Below, piece by piece: positions 10,801 to 19,937 of a DNA stretch of 64,000 nt. Every line of letters starts with the position of its first letter. Position 1 is the stretch's first letter. The position numbers and the translations under genes are program-made. The notes under the pieces are model-generated. The model saw only the letters and a list, made by a program, of their open reading frames with translations. It had not been told where the DNA came from and did no database searches. This stretch comes from Cololabis saira (lineage: Eukaryota > Chordata > Actinopteri > Beloniformes > Belonidae), in the NCBI RefSeq assembly GCF_033807715.1, contig NC_084591.1, positions 32,340,590 through 32,404,589 on the forward strand. Direction: 5' to 3'.

Positions 10801-11888
10801 TTTCCTGTCCTCCACCTCATCCTCAACATCTCGATCTCAGATCTCAGTGAAATTCAGTGGCTGGATACTTCTCATTCATCCTGAAGCCAAACAGGCTGCA
10901 GGAAGCCACTGCGCATGCTCAGCAGGCTCATTCATATGCAAAAACATACCATTTTTGGTATGAAGTGGGCGTGTAGAGGGCGGGATATGAGGCGGGTTCA
11001 CCTGCGCAACCTTCCAGCTGGACTGTGATTTATAAACCGAAAATTGCGTGCAAGTCTGCGTGCACAGGGTTTTATTGATCCAGATTTTTTTTTGTGCCCG
11101 GCATTTTCGGCTTTTGAGTGTACGTGCACTTTTAGTATGACTCCTACGCAGTCCATTTTAAATGAGGCCCCAGACCCTTCAGAATAAAAGTTGCACAGAT
11201 GTGTTTGTACGAGGATCAGGGACTCACTCTAGGCCTTTCTTCAGAGCTTCGTAGACCTGATCCAAGCGCTCTGGCTGAGGAACTTTAGGTGGGGAGTTAG
11301 ATTTGGTGGGCATGGTGAACATCCTACTTGCTCTGCTGGACCTCCTGCTGAGACCAGGAGTGCTGAACACTGAGAAGTTCCTGCAACATAAGGAGAAGAA
11401 CTTCACACATCCAGGAATTAACCTGATTCATCCGATATATTCAACAGTTCAGGGAGACGTTTCTGGAGAATCAAGTCTCGCCCTCTTACCGCCAAAACTC
11501 TGCTCTTAATTTGCTTTTCATTGTTTTCTCACTTCCTAACATCATTATCAAAATAAATTATGGTCTTAAATGAGTGAGAACAGAGACAAAGCTTCTATGA
11601 ATTCTAAATTCCACTTTGGGCCTGAAAAATAGTTTATGAACGGGACCAACAAAAGTCATTCTCACAGCCAACTAAATATTCTAGCCAGAGTGGTGCTGGT
11701 GGGCCAGTCCACCCAGGAGTCCAACCCAGCACCAGTGAAGATGGCAGAGAGCAGGTGTGCGTACCTGTACGGCTTGTCCTGGATGTTGACTCCAGTGAAG
11801 CTCTGGCTCCTAGTGATGGATCTGGAGGGGATTCGTCTGACCGGCCGAACGGACAGAGACATGGTGGACAGAGTTCGAGATGGTCTCC
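1767..11888 (-). CDS. ripor1: RIPOR-family Rho effector gene (ripor1-like), N-terminal 11 coding exons, 3' part off the window
   Basis: Minus-strand spliced gene. Joining 11862-11765, 11380-11228, 9799-9721, 9629-9606, 9508-9455, 6291-6142, 5970-5907, 3742-3699, 2624-2499, 2142-1994 and 1899-1767 gives 358 residues with matching phases and GT/AG borders. The product starts MSLSVRP, then has a Ser/Arg-rich SRSQSF stretch, the [19 protein letters not shown] segment, and a helical region ([43 protein letters not shown]). It then has [23 protein letters not shown] and the strongly conserved [18 protein letters not shown]. This is the PL48/RIPOR N-terminal module. From family knowledge, RIPOR proteins bind active Rho; RIPOR1 is linked to Golgi orientation and directed migration. 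The N-terminus and the [14 protein letters not shown] tail resemble RIPOR1 more than RIPOR2. The paralogue call is inference. The exon after 1767 is not seen, so the rest lies left of base 1. Confidence 0.9.
1994..2142 (-). CDS. ripor1: ripor1 coding exon 10
   Basis: Acceptor TTTCCTAG before 2142 and donor GTACGT after 1994. The 49 codons include the hallmark [20 protein letters not shown] and [13 protein letters not shown], plus two bases of a split codon. It is almost identical to RIPOR1 from other vertebrates in this segment. Confidence 0.95.
2180..2323. repeat. (TCCA)n tetranucleotide array
   Basis: About 36 perfect units. The same tetranucleotide in opposite orientation forms the array at 662-790. 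It lies in the ripor1 intron between exons 9 and 10. Confidence 0.98.
2499..2624 (-). CDS. ripor1: ripor1 coding exon 9
   Basis: Acceptor TTCATGCAG before 2624, donor GTTGG after 2499. Forty-two whole codons: [20 protein letters not shown], then [20 protein letters not shown] and VK, close to RIPOR1. Upstream of the acceptor there is almost no pyrimidine tract; a (TG)n-rich stretch (2633-2687) takes its place. Skipping this exon would keep the frame. Confidence 0.93.
2633..2687. repeat. (CA)n array next to a ripor1 3' splice site
   Basis: Interrupted CA repeats with a few T and GG changes. The transcribed strand reads (UG)n, ending about 9 nt before the exon at 2624. Confidence 0.95.
2700..3690. 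other. ripor1 intron, no gene; small LINE-tail-like motif
   Basis: Ordinary intronic DNA. TTGGGATAAATAAAGTATAT near 3164-3183 looks like a LINE 3' tail and is too short to classify. Confidence 0.5.
3699..3742 (-). CDS. ripor1: ripor1 coding exon 8
   Basis: Acceptor CTTTCAG before 3742, donor GTTTGT after 3699. The 44 nt complete the Gly and encode [14 protein letters not shown], ending phase 0. This is the conserved [14 protein letters not shown] motif. The donor is not a strong consensus. Confidence 0.92.
4360..4605 (+). pseudogene. hAT transposase remnant
   Basis: One frame reads [15 protein letters not shown] at about 4365-4410, the conserved FTTDIWSS block of hAT/ZBED-type transposases. 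The next family block (LTAHWLD..., about 4420-4460) is in another frame, so there is at least one frameshift. No zinc finger or C-terminal dimerisation part is seen nearby. It is a decayed fragment in a ripor1 intron. Confidence 0.6.
5050..5390 (+). pseudogene. C-terminal remnant of an R2/NeSL-type non-LTR retrotransposon
   Basis: A frame from about 5079 reads [20 protein letters not shown], a CCHC finger followed by an LEH-LxxC helix. It then reads [29 protein letters not shown] and [12 protein letters not shown]. The order finger, helix, ARDW-x-x-x-VDL and F-x-x-I/R-P-D is that of the restriction-like endonuclease end of R2/NeSL-group LINEs in fish. The copy shifts frame near the catalytic PD region and lacks the RT. 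Family placement is from memory of the motif pattern. Confidence 0.5.
5907..5970 (-). CDS. ripor1: ripor1 coding exon 7
   Basis: Acceptor CTCTCTGCAG before 5970 and donor GTGAGT after 5907. It encodes [20 protein letters not shown] and K, plus one base of a split Gly codon. Matches the family's CLLESELEAQLGEFHLRMKG region. Confidence 0.93.
6142..6291 (-). CDS. ripor1: ripor1 coding exon 6
   Basis: Acceptor TTTTGTCAG before 6291 and donor GTAGG after 6142. Fifty codons beginning [20 protein letters not shown], the best conserved helical stretch of the RIPOR N-terminal module, and ending KGYKEYTE. Phase 0 at both ends. Confidence 0.95.
6300..7235. other. ripor1 intron, nothing recognised
   Basis: Part of the 3.2-kb intron between exons 5 and 6. 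No repeat or coding signal stands out. Confidence 0.5.
7240..7590 (+). mobile_element. LINE 3' UTR (5'-truncated)
   Basis: Trails into GCACCTTACATTTTATTGTG, a TACAATGACAAATAAAG signal and short (TCTA)n repeats. This is the usual 3' end of fish CR1/Rex1-group LINEs. No coding part is left. Confidence 0.6.
8281..8482 (-). mobile_element. tRNA-derived SINE
   Basis: On the minus strand it has a tRNA-like head with a B-box-like GGTTCCAATCCC (near 8397-8408), a middle ending in CTCTCTCTCTACCCCC and an A-rich tail (poly-T on the plus strand at 8284-8293). A diverged copy is at 15462-15602. Confidence 0.65.
8795..8885 (-). pseudogene. L2 LINE reverse transcriptase scrap
   Basis: The minus strand reads [16 protein letters not shown], the L2-type RT block containing the first catalytic Asp. 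Nothing else of the element is recognisable around it. Confidence 0.65.
8886..8926. repeat. Telomere-like degenerate repeat
   Basis: Runs of GGGTTAGGG/GGGTTGGGG-type hexamers, about six imperfect units, between an L2 scrap and a SINE. Confidence 0.6.
8953..9180 (+). mobile_element. tRNA-derived SINE with CTTTGGATA core and (TAG)n tail
   Basis: The head has A-box-like GTGGTAGTCTAGTGG and B-box-like GGTTCAAGCCCC. The middle reads CCTGAGCAAGGCC. The conserved 3' end ATGTAAGTTGCTTTGGATAG is followed by AAGCATCTGCTAAATG and a trinucleotide tail. Other copies: 31204-31412 (minus) and the 3' end at 27155-27225. Confidence 0.8.
9455..9508 (-). CDS. ripor1: ripor1 coding exon 5
   Basis: Acceptor ...GACAG before 9508 and donor GTAAG after 9455. 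The 54 nt encode [18 protein letters not shown], phase 0 at both ends; the family sequence there is QVKxIERxxRRLEFHxSK. The next intron is about 3.2 kb and contains SINEs, an L2 scrap and a LINE tail. Confidence 0.92.
9606..9629 (-). CDS. ripor1: ripor1 24-bp microexon (GFLYDLDK)
   Basis: The acceptor CCCCAG precedes 9629 and the donor GTGAG follows 9606. Eight whole codons give GFLYDLDK, which is conserved in RIPOR1 between KRNSRL and the QVK helix. Both borders are phase 0, so skipping would keep the frame. It is only 24 nt long and lies 91 nt from the previous exon. Confidence 0.88.
9721..9799 (-). CDS. ripor1: ripor1 coding exon 3
   Basis: The acceptor GTGCTTTCAG precedes 9799 and the donor GTATGT follows 9721. 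It encodes 26 residues ([20 protein letters not shown], then KRNSRL) in phase with its neighbours and matches the helical segment of RIPOR1. The intron before it (9800-11227) holds an inverted-repeat transposon. Confidence 0.9.
9895..11171. mobile_element. Non-autonomous DNA transposon with short terminal inverted repeats
   Basis: The left end GGGGCCTCATCTATAAA and right end TTTAAATGAGGCCCC are inverted copies. The interior has no transposase. A second element (10399-10510) is nested inside. No clear target duplication, so the superfamily is open. It fills most of the intron between ripor1 exons 2 and 3. Confidence 0.65.
10399..10510. mobile_element. Palindromic MITE, copy B
   Basis: The arms include GATGCAGAGCCTACGGCGTA and its inverse TACGCCGTAGGCTCTGCGT, ending near TATGGT and ACCATA. 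It is the same foldback element as at 17802-17972, here without the expanded 12-bp repeat. Confidence 0.75.
11228..11380 (-). CDS. ripor1: ripor1 coding exon 2
   Basis: The acceptor TATGTTGCAG precedes 11380 and the donor GTGAGT follows 11228. The 153 nt complete the split Arg, encode 50 residues and leave GA of a split Glu codon. It carries the [20 protein letters not shown] block that precedes the coiled-coil region in all RIPOR proteins. Confidence 0.92.
11765..11888 (-). CDS. ripor1: ripor1 first coding exon with start codon
   Basis: ATG at 11862-11860 in a strong Kozak setting (GTCCACCATG). It encodes 32 codons ([20 protein letters not shown]...) plus AG of a split Arg codon. The donor GTACGC follows 11765. 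An acceptor (TTCTTACAG) ends at 11889, so 26 nt of 5' UTR belong to this exon and an upstream untranslated exon must exist. The start is chosen because RIPOR1 proteins begin with the same MSLSVRP. Confidence 0.9.
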
Positions 11889-11889
11889 C

Positions 11890-13025
11890 TGTAAGAAGAC
11901 AAAAGCAAATTAATGCCTTACAAGTTTCAGGCTGGAGCAGATTGTTCTCCACGTTATCTCCACTCACACCTGATGTTCCATGCTGATAAAACATTCATGC
12001 ATTTTTTTTTCTCAAACGCTTTAGGACCACAAATCACAAGAAGTCGAGACGAAATCACAAAAGAACAACATCTGGTTTTCCAGGTTGAATTTAACACGGA
12101 AGTAAGGAAATAAAGTGCAGTTCCTCTACCGATCGCTAGTGTTTTGATTCAGACATGCAGTTCCTCTACTGAGCACCAGGGTCTAGATCTACCGACCACA
12201 ATGGTCTGGAGTGAGACCTGCACTTCCGGGGTGGGTGGAGTCAGTTCCTGCCAGCATGACGTCATGCTGCGTGTAGAACTCAGATGTCAGAGGTTTCCAT
12301 GGCGACCTTTGTGCATGTGGTTCAAACAGCTGTTGACGGTCTTGATGCAGCTGACGTTGGTAGAGTATACCGTCCTACATCCTTCAGCTCTTTACTCTTC
12401 TATTTATTTATTTATTTATTTATTTATTTATTTTTTAGGAGTCTGAGTCCTGGAGCAGGGTCCTGGAGCAAGGTCTTTCATCTGTTCTTTAAACCAGCTG
12501 AAAAGCCTTTTCAAGGCTGCAAACTAACAAACTCCCCCCTCCCACCCCACAGGAAATGTCACAATCCTGCAGGAAGTCCAATGTGACTCCCTCTCCTGAC
12601 AGGAAGTTTAACAAAAGGAGATAGGAGGGCTGAGGAGGAAAGGTCACCTCTGCTGGAGTGAAACAAAACACTGGAAATGAAGGAATTCCTCTGGAAACTC
12701 GCTGAATCACATACAAGTTGGCTTTAGAGAGCTACAAACATCAACTTCCATGTCTGCAACCTGGCGGACCATCGCGGTGTATAGTCTACCCTTTAATGAC
12801 TGAAACCAGGTCAGGACGGGTTCATCGCATCCAGCCACTTCCTGCTTCATTTCCTGAAAGATTATCAGGTTGTGTTGTGGCAGCAGTCCACCGTCTCCAG
12901 GACAATGACCACACCAGAAATGCTAACTCAGGGGTGAAGCCAGCAGACCTTTCTGGGAAATTGAACAATGTTGGTTTTCACCAACTACCAGAATTAGACT
13001 TCAGCGTTTGAACAAAGTGATGAAG
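11890..13025. other. 5' intron or flank of ripor1, no exon seen
   Basis: Contains an (ATTT)n stretch (12402-12436) and, at 12120-12200, a diverged copy of the repeat found at 60.0-61.1 kb (GCAGTTCCTCTACTGAGCAC). No coding signal. Confidence 0.5.
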
Positions 13026-13057
13026 AAGCTTGATCACTGCTGAAGAATTTCTTCAGT

Positions 13058-13122
13058 CAGGGATAATAATAATAATAATAAAACTAATACTACTACTACT
13101 ACTACTAATAATAATAATAATA
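13058..13122. repeat. (AAT)n/(ACT)n trinucleotide array
   Basis: Alternating AAT and ACT trinucleotide runs followed by a common CATTTATATAGCG fish repeat motif. Confidence 0.9.
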
Positions 13123-13289
13123 ACAACTCGCATTTATATAGCGAAACCCTATATCGCTTTACAAAGGTGGAGAACAAACAAAGCAAAACAGGGAGGGGAC
13201 CTAGCTAATCTGGGAAAGCCAAGGAGAAGAGGTGTGTTTTTAGATGTGCTTTGAAACTGTGGAGGGTGGGGGACTACATCCCCCGAGGG

Positions 13290-13324
13290 GCCTAGCATCT
13301 GAAGACTTTCTTCAGATGCTAGGC
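13290..13324. other. Perfect 16-bp hairpin with 3-nt loop
   Basis: GCCTAGCATCTGAAGA at 13290-13305 and its exact reverse complement at 13309-13324, with loop CTT. It stands alone in non-repetitive sequence. Confidence 0.8.
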
Positions 13325-13778
13325 TTTATGGATGGAGTTTGTTGGTGGAGGAGGTCAGACAGGTATTGGGGGGCGAGAGAATTGAGGGATTTGTAAGTGT
13401 AAGAAAGGTGTAAGTAAGAATGTCTTCAGTAAGGGAATGTCTTCAGGTCTACAGACCACTGCAGATTATTCCACGTCCTTGGCATGACACCTCATTTGGC
13501 TCCATCATAAACTGCATAAAAGAATGGGACAATCTCTTTGTCATTCACAGGGTTCTGCTGGAACCTGTAAGAACCCACAAGCCTGGGCCTGTTACCGATG
13601 GGACTTGCAGGTCCTGGTCCACTCATCCTGGTCAGCTCTGGCACCACTTGTAGAGGATCTAAAGGCAGTCCAGCTGGTGTCCTCTGGTTAGCTTCCCTTA
13701 ACCAGACTAAAGAGAGCTGCTCCAGTAACCAGTAAGTAGTCAGAATAACTATTCAGAATGACCAGTAACTAGTCAGAC

Positions 13779-14518
13779 TAGGGCTGTTCGATTTTGCCCA
13801 AAAATAAAATCTAGATTTTTTTCTCTCAAAATCCGATTTTCGATTACGATTACGATTATTTTGTGAATTGACAAAAGGCAAAGAAATGATTTCAAATATG
13901 CTGTTTTTTTATTGAACATTTGCCCCATTGGGCTTTAAGTGCAAACTTTGCTCTTATTAAACCAAAAATGAATGAATAAAGTGCAAAACTCTGTAAAATA
14001 AGTTGAAAAAAAGTTTAAAAAAAATATAATAAAATATAAAGTTTTATCTCTGAAAAAAAATCAGCAAATCAGCACTTGCAAACATACAGTAAGTTATGTT
14101 TCCAATTAAATAAAACAAGACATTTTCTAGTTAAACTAAACTGGGTCTTTGCATGCTAAATAATAATGCAACCCATGAAGGAGGTAGAGGTGTGTAATGT
14201 CAGTCATTACATTTGCTATTCACATTTGCAAGTTTTTTGCAAGGAACACGAGCCGGTCTACCGCATCTGGCTTGAGGGATGCCCGGTGGCATGTTACAAC
14301 GCCCCCTCCTACACTAAAGAGCCTCTCCGATGGGGCACTTGTCGCAGGTGTTGAGAGGTATTTCCATCAATCATTAATATGTGTGCAGACAAGGTAAAAA
14401 AAAAAAAAAAAAAAAAAAAAGAAAAGTGAAAAATCGATTTTACGATTTTCACGTTTTAACATCGTTCTAATTACATAATCGCGATTACGATTTAAAATCG
14501 TTTAATCGAACAGCCCTA
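13779..14518 (-). mobile_element. hAT element with transposase C-terminal fragment
   Basis: The terminal inverted repeats TAGGGCTGTTCGATT and AATCGAACAGCCCTA bound 740 bp. AGTCAGAC and AGTCAGAG flank it (7 of 8 bases, as expected for an 8-bp hAT duplication; the local sequence is itself repetitive). Subterminal AATCG-rich sequence and an A23 run are inside. A transposase piece on the minus strand supports the class. Confidence 0.85.
14223..14357 (-). pseudogene. hAT transposase C-terminal dimerisation domain fragment
   Basis: Forty-five codons open on the minus strand without a start codon. They contain SAPSERLFSVGG and CHRASLKPDAVDRLVFLAKN, the signature end of hAT transposases (SxxSERxFSxxG ... 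LxPxxVxxLxFLxxN). The rest of the gene is gone, so the element cannot mobilise itself. Confidence 0.85.
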
Positions 14519-14526
14519 AGTCAGAG

Positions 14527-15460
14527 TAACTAGTAACTAGTCAGAGTAACCAGCAGCTTCATGTATCTTATCCAACAGTGTTCACGCGTTGCATTGACAT
14601 GCAGACGGACGACACTCCTCTATGAAACAGGGAGGTGTTTACAGATTTCTTTATTTGCTCTGCAGTTTTGTGCTGGAATGAAGCGGTCAGTACCAGTCTC
14701 TGAAACGCTTTATCTCCACCCTGGAATGAAGGTGAAACGAAGGTCGTGGCTCTGGTGGAAAAATGTTCAGATCACAGTGAAGAAACATCCGCACATGAGC
14801 AGAAAGCAGACTGAACCAAGAGTAGAGCTCCAACGGCAGCTCTTATCGTATTGAGAAAGTTACTGCAGAGGAATTTCATGTAGCATAAGAAGCAACAAAA
14901 CCAAAGAACATCAGAGCCTGCTTTAACTGGTGATTTTATGATCTCAGTGGTCAATGAAGGGGCATAATCATGTGACTTTTAAACGCTGTAAAATAAATAA
15001 GAAGTAATATAACACCAGAGGCATCCACATCAGGTGACTGGTGGTGTGACTGGTGGGAATGCCCAGTTTGTCAAAGTAAAAAATAAATGTAACCAAACAG
15101 TCATCGACCTCTGATACTTTAAACTGATACAACCAATCAGAAATTTGTTTTAATATACCAAGTTGGATCAATACATGTTCCGAGTCTGCAACAACGGGGG
15201 GCGGGAGACATGTTTTGCTCCCCCTGGAAGGAGTTTCTGAACAAAGTTTACATATAAATGACAATGAAATGAAGGTGAAGTAATGTCAGGACTCATCGGT
15301 TGAAGAGTCGATGTTGCCGATGTAGGAATAATATCTTAAACCTCTAAACCGACTCAAACCCTCATCACATTTCAGTGATCATGCGGATCGACAAATAAAC
15401 GTATGTTATTTGGACTTTGAACCAATAAAAGCACCTGTTTTTATTTACCAGCCACTCCAG
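14527..15460. other. Non-coding, nothing recognised
   Basis: No repeat family or exon identified; a short AGTAACTAGTCAGA local duplication touches the hAT element. Confidence 0.45.
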
Positions 15461-15461
15461 T

Positions 15462-15602
15462 GATCTTTAAAAAAAAGAAGATTTTTAGGAAGTGGGTAGG
15501 GAGAGGGGGGAAGAGCGACAGGCCGGGACTCAAACCTGCGCTACCTGCACAGGGATGACGGCCTCTGTAGATGGCGCCCGCCCAACCTACTGACCTGACG
15601 TA
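15462..15602 (-). mobile_element. Diverged tRNA-type SINE
   Basis: Same layout as 8281-8482: poly-A tail on the minus strand, GGGACTCAAACCTGCGCTAC (inverse B-box-like), CCAACCTACTGACC. More decayed. Confidence 0.5.
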
Positions 15603-15604
15603 TT

Positions 15605-17360
15605 CTACAAAGACAAAGAGCGATCCTTAGTGGACTCTCATCCTGAACAGTCCAGCCCGATGGTAACCAATGGTAACCACAGATTGTCCTCGCCCCTCCT
15701 CCTCTGCTACATCATGTGAACATCATGTGAGCCACATCATCCAAACAGAAGCATGAAACACAGCTTTTCCAAACCTTTCTGGAACCAACCCCATCTCTCT
15801 CTCTGTCTCTCTCTCTGTCACACACACACACACGCGCCATGGTTGGTGCTCGGTTAACACTGACACTAAAATCAGCTCTTCACCCCCCTGACGTTTCTGT
15901 GAGGTGTCATGAAGCCCAGGTGGAGCAGGTCTGGGGGACACCATCTCAGCGGAGCTGACTCTGCCCAACATGGTTAATCCAGAAATGGGTGGAACAAATA
16001 AACCTGGGAGTCAGTTGGACCCCGCCCACCTTACCTCAGTTACCCCAGGTCTCTACCTCCAAGCACAAACCCTTCCTGGCTGAAGCAGAGCCAGGAACAC
16101 CGCTGCTGACCAGGACTGCCCGTCCAGGACCTGCTGCATGCTGGGTAGAGGTCCACGAGAGGATCCTCCCAACCGGGACCCAGCTGAGTTGAATCCCCTC
16201 CTCCGTTGACGTCCTAGTTTCAAGCTTCAAGGACGTGGAAATGTTTAAATCAGTATCTTCTAACTGATCTAGTATCACTAAAGAGCGTAAAGTCTTCACA
16301 CAGGACAATTAAGGTTTTTTTTTTGCACACAAGGATTGGAGGTTTCCAGACTTCCATGTTGCAGTTTTATTGATCTTCAACAGAACTAGAAGCTGCTCCT
16401 TGATTCTGACCCGTCGGGGTTATCAGGTACGACTGTCCGTCAAGCATTTATTCACCTCTCAGGTAGCGTGACGTCCACCAGTGGTCCTGCTGGTATGTGC
16501 GTGGACGGGGGAAACTGGGTGTGTACCACAGTCATGTGTGGAATGTCAGATCCAGACAGACCAGCAGATCCAGAACACACAGTGTGAGAGTGGACAAACA
16601 CACCAGTGGGTGAGAGCATAATGAAACTGCTGAGGTGACCGCTGCCCCTCTGAACCCCCCCCCCCCCTCACCAGCTAATAAACAGCTGCAGGCCAGAGCT
16701 GGCCATCCATCCACCTGCTCCATCTCCACCTGGATGCAGCCAAAAGCTCCAAGGATCAGGGTCTCCACGACCTCCTGGTTCAAAAGTTTGACTTTAAAGC
16801 AGAAATTAACATTAAAGTCTGGTGCAAAAACACCCGGGGTCTCCATAGCTGGATTTCGTGCCCATGACAACCTTACCTCATCAGGAAAAATTCTGCTAAG
16901 TCACTAATTCATATCAAATTAGCTATAGTCTTTTGATTGACAGCTGGCACAGCTAATGACTAACTGTCCTCACTTTAGCAACTAAGCTCTGTGTTGACTT
17001 GTGAGTTGTGAATAAAGACCTACCAGAACATCATCATTGATGTTTTAAAGACATCAACAGACCAGTGGGACTGGTTGTGGGCTGATCCAGAAGGATCCGA
17101 GGATGAGTTTTAGCTGACCCCAGGCAGCTGGTGCTGGTGGTCTGGTAAATAGAGTCATTTCTGATGACCCAAACAATGCTTGGCCAGGAGGTCCTGTAAC
17201 AAATATTCAGCAGGAGCTCCTCTAGCGGAGATCAGCTGAACGAACCAGGAGCCAAGGCCAGGAGCCAGGAGCCAGGAACAGGGAGGATCATTTTAGGATA
17301 CTTCCAAGTGGAAGTCTGCTGGGACCTGCAGTCAATCATCCTGCAACTCCAGAGCTGACA
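15605..17360. other. Non-coding, no convincing gene
   Basis: Short CT/CA microsatellite at 15795-15835 and a C-run near 16655-16668. Open frames here lack family features. Confidence 0.45.
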
Positions 17361-17801
17361 CTAAGGGTCAGTCCCAATCCCCCCCTAGCCCTACTTTTCA
17401 GGCCTACCCCTAAATCTTGCGTGTTCCCGTGAGGGTAGTGGTGTCCCAATTCCTCTTTGCATGTAGGGGTAGTGGACTTTTCGAGGGCTAGTGTGTATGA
17501 ATCTAGCCCTTCACAGCGAGGGATTTCAGATGCTGACTTCGTGACCGAGGGCCAGAAAAATGTCTCAGAATGCTTTACGTCCTCATTTGCAGTCTCAATC
17601 AAACAAAAAAACATGGCGGACATTTCTAATTTTTAGTGAATAAAATCAATATTTTGAGTCAGTTTCTGCATAAAAATGCGTTTTGATTACATTTCTAGCG
17701 GGAAATATATATTTTACTTTCATAATATTCACTCAGTGAATGTACATAATCACTCGCTTTCCTGTTGTTGCGAATTCTTTTCAGATCTCGCCAGAATAAA
17801 G

Positions 17802-17972
17802 GCTGATTTATGGTTCCGCGTTACACCAATGCAGAGCCTACAGTGTAGGTACCCTACGCCGTACCCTACGCCGTACCCTACGCCGTACCCTACGCCGTAC
17901 CCTACGCCGTACCCTACGCCGTACCCTACGCCGTAGGCTCTGCGTCAATTTAACGCGGAACCATAAATCAGC
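17802..17972. mobile_element. Palindromic MITE, copy A
   Basis: The arm GCTGATTTATGGTTCCGCGT with GCAGAGCCTAC is mirrored by GTAGGCTCTGCGT and ACGCGGAACCATAAATCAGC. The centre has been expanded into a 12-bp minisatellite. Copy B is at 10399-10510. Confidence 0.85.
17849..17932. repeat. 12-bp minisatellite, seven perfect copies
   Basis: GTACCCTACGCC repeated seven times exactly at the symmetry centre of the palindromic MITE. Confidence 0.97.
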
Positions 17973-18339
17973 TCCTAAGCCGGCAGGCTGTTCTCATCCC
18001 GAAAACATCGGAGAAAATTTCTTAACAGGTGTTATTTGGATAAACTGAGCCCAGGTTGGGGATCTTAACGGTTACTTTTACGCCTGAAAAAATATTAAAA
18101 CTTAATAAAGTGGCATATTAACAGCGCTACAGCTGAAATTAAAACAGCTTTTAGCTCTCGGCTTCCTGATATGGTGTGACGTATGTGCAAACGTAACTAC
18201 GCAGTCGCTTACGTACCCGAACGTAAACCACGCAGTGACGTAGCAAGTGGTGTCCCAATCCCTAGGGAAGATTACAAGGGCCCTACTCATTTTTAGGGCT
18301 AGTGGTAGAAAGTAGGGGGTGTATTGGGATTGGCCCTAA

Positions 18340-19480
18340 ACCCTGCAAGCTTAGAGCCGAGTGACCACGGGTTCAACTCCAGCAATCCTGGTTCCAGCTC
18401 CACCAGTCCTGGTTTCTTCTCCGCCAGTCCTGGTTCCAGCTCTGCAAATCCTTGATCCTGACCGAGTTGGAAAAAGGATGATTCCCATCAAAACTCTTGT
18501 ATTTTCATTTTCCCGATATAAATGCTGGTTCCCAGAAAGCCCCTGATCAGGTTACTGCTGTCAGAAGGAAATCCAGGAGGGAGGAACTTCCTGTAAGAAA
18601 GCGGCACCGGCTTTACTGAGTCACAGGAAGAGGCCAGCGTTTCCAGGAAGAGACACTGGTGTCGGCCCAGTTACTGAGGGAGGCCACGGCGGTGGACATG
18701 AGCCTGGACTGCGGGTGTTGTCAGGATGTGCAAGTGTGATCGCTTTAAAAGTGAACATAAAAACGTTTGAAGAGACAACTTTGTTGAAATGTGCATTTTG
18801 TTCCTTTCACAGTTTTCTGGTGAATTATTTCGGACTCAGATGTTACTGGAAGTTCAAGAACCGACGTAAACATGGAGTATTACTACAGAGAACATACACG
18901 GTGTCCTCACTGAGTCTTCATAGCTCTGTGACATCATAGAGGGCGGGGCTTCCTAACTGTACAAGAACAAGAATTTCTGTGAAAGTAAGGAAAGGTTGGC
19001 TGACACTGAACTGGAAGGAACCAGAAGCAGACCTCCAGAACACATGCAAAACCTTAGCAAACCCAGACAGGCCAGCTGGAACCAACATCCAGCCTTTATT
19101 CAGCTGCTGCTGCCGCCATGATACTCTCCCACACTCTAATCCAGAGGTTTTGTGGGGTCACCACTAACTCCAATGCAACAGGTTCCTTAACGATGGTCCT
19201 GTTGGTTGTTGTTTGCAGGAATAAAGAAAGTAGCATCTTACACGTTTGATGTTGTTGTACCGTCCACACGGGGAGAAGCCTCCGACTGCTACCTCACAAC
19301 TAACCACTGAGAGCCAGCAGCAACCCGACTCAACCTAGACTCCTCGGGATTTCCTTCTGACTTTGGACATTTGTCTGAGACCTTTAAATCCCTCGTAAAA
19401 TCCTTAAGGTGTAAGGTCACCATTAGGAGCAGAGTCAAGGTTCGGGGCCGAGACCAGCAGCTTTAACAGGAAAGGACTTT
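18340..19480. other. Non-coding; possible AP-1/ETS-like motif
   Basis: TGAGTCACAGGAAG at 18618-18631 combines an AP-1 match and an ETS-like GGAA. This is pattern only. No exon seen. Confidence 0.3.
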
Positions 19481-19483
19481 CCT

Positions 19484-19893
19484 CTGCACGGTGTCTGGAT
19501 TCTCCCTTGGAGATTGGAGGAGAGGTCCAGTCATCCAAGAGAGACAGGGTAGATTTGTTGCTCCTTCTCATCCAGAGGAGCCAGTAGAGGTGGTTTATCT
19601 GGTAAGGATGTTTCACGAGGGAGGAGTTTCCATATTTAACAAGGCAAAGACTGGAGGAGGAATGCAGCGTGCCCTGGGTCTGCCTCGGAGGCTCCTCCTG
19701 GGATTTCAAGCCGGAGGGCTCCCCCCCAGGGAGACATCCAGGAGACATCCGAACCAGATGAACCACCTCATCTGGCTCCTCTGGATGTGAGGAGCAGTGT
19801 CTCAGTCTCTTGTGGATGAGTGAACTTCTCTTGTCTCTCAGTCCAGTCATCCACAGAGGAAATTTACCCCAGCCGCTTCTACCTGTGATCTCC
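19484..19893. mobile_element. Two Rex3 3'-coding fragments in tail-to-tail inversion
   Basis: 19484-19630 (plus) and 19632-19893 (minus) both match the end of the Rex3 reading frame around the LxHIxRSQLRW-GHLxRMPPG block. The minus arm keeps HLVRMSPGCLPG and a CAGACCCAGG stretch. Both are full of frameshifts. Compare the longer copy at 27490-30474. Confidence 0.7.
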
Positions 19894-19937
19894 CCTCCTT
19901 GTAGCACCACCGTAGCTTGGTGGAGATCTCTTCATGC

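Larger units (their letters stand above)
17364..18336. mobile_element. Non-autonomous DNA transposon with inverted ends
   Basis: The left end AGGGTCAGTCCCAATCCCCC and the inverse of the right end (AGGGCCAATCCCAATACACC) match, with further subterminal similarity (GTGTCCCAAT on both sides). No transposase. It carries the nested palindromic MITE at 17802-17972. No superfamily assigned. Confidence 0.7.

Noticed and set aside
16532..16870. 112-residue minus-strand frame as a host exon
   Set aside because: A GTGAGG donor-like site exists, but no acceptor, no family match and no neighbouring exons.
19404..19910. 168-residue minus-strand frame
   Set aside because: Runs through decayed Rex3 coding fragments; not a host protein.
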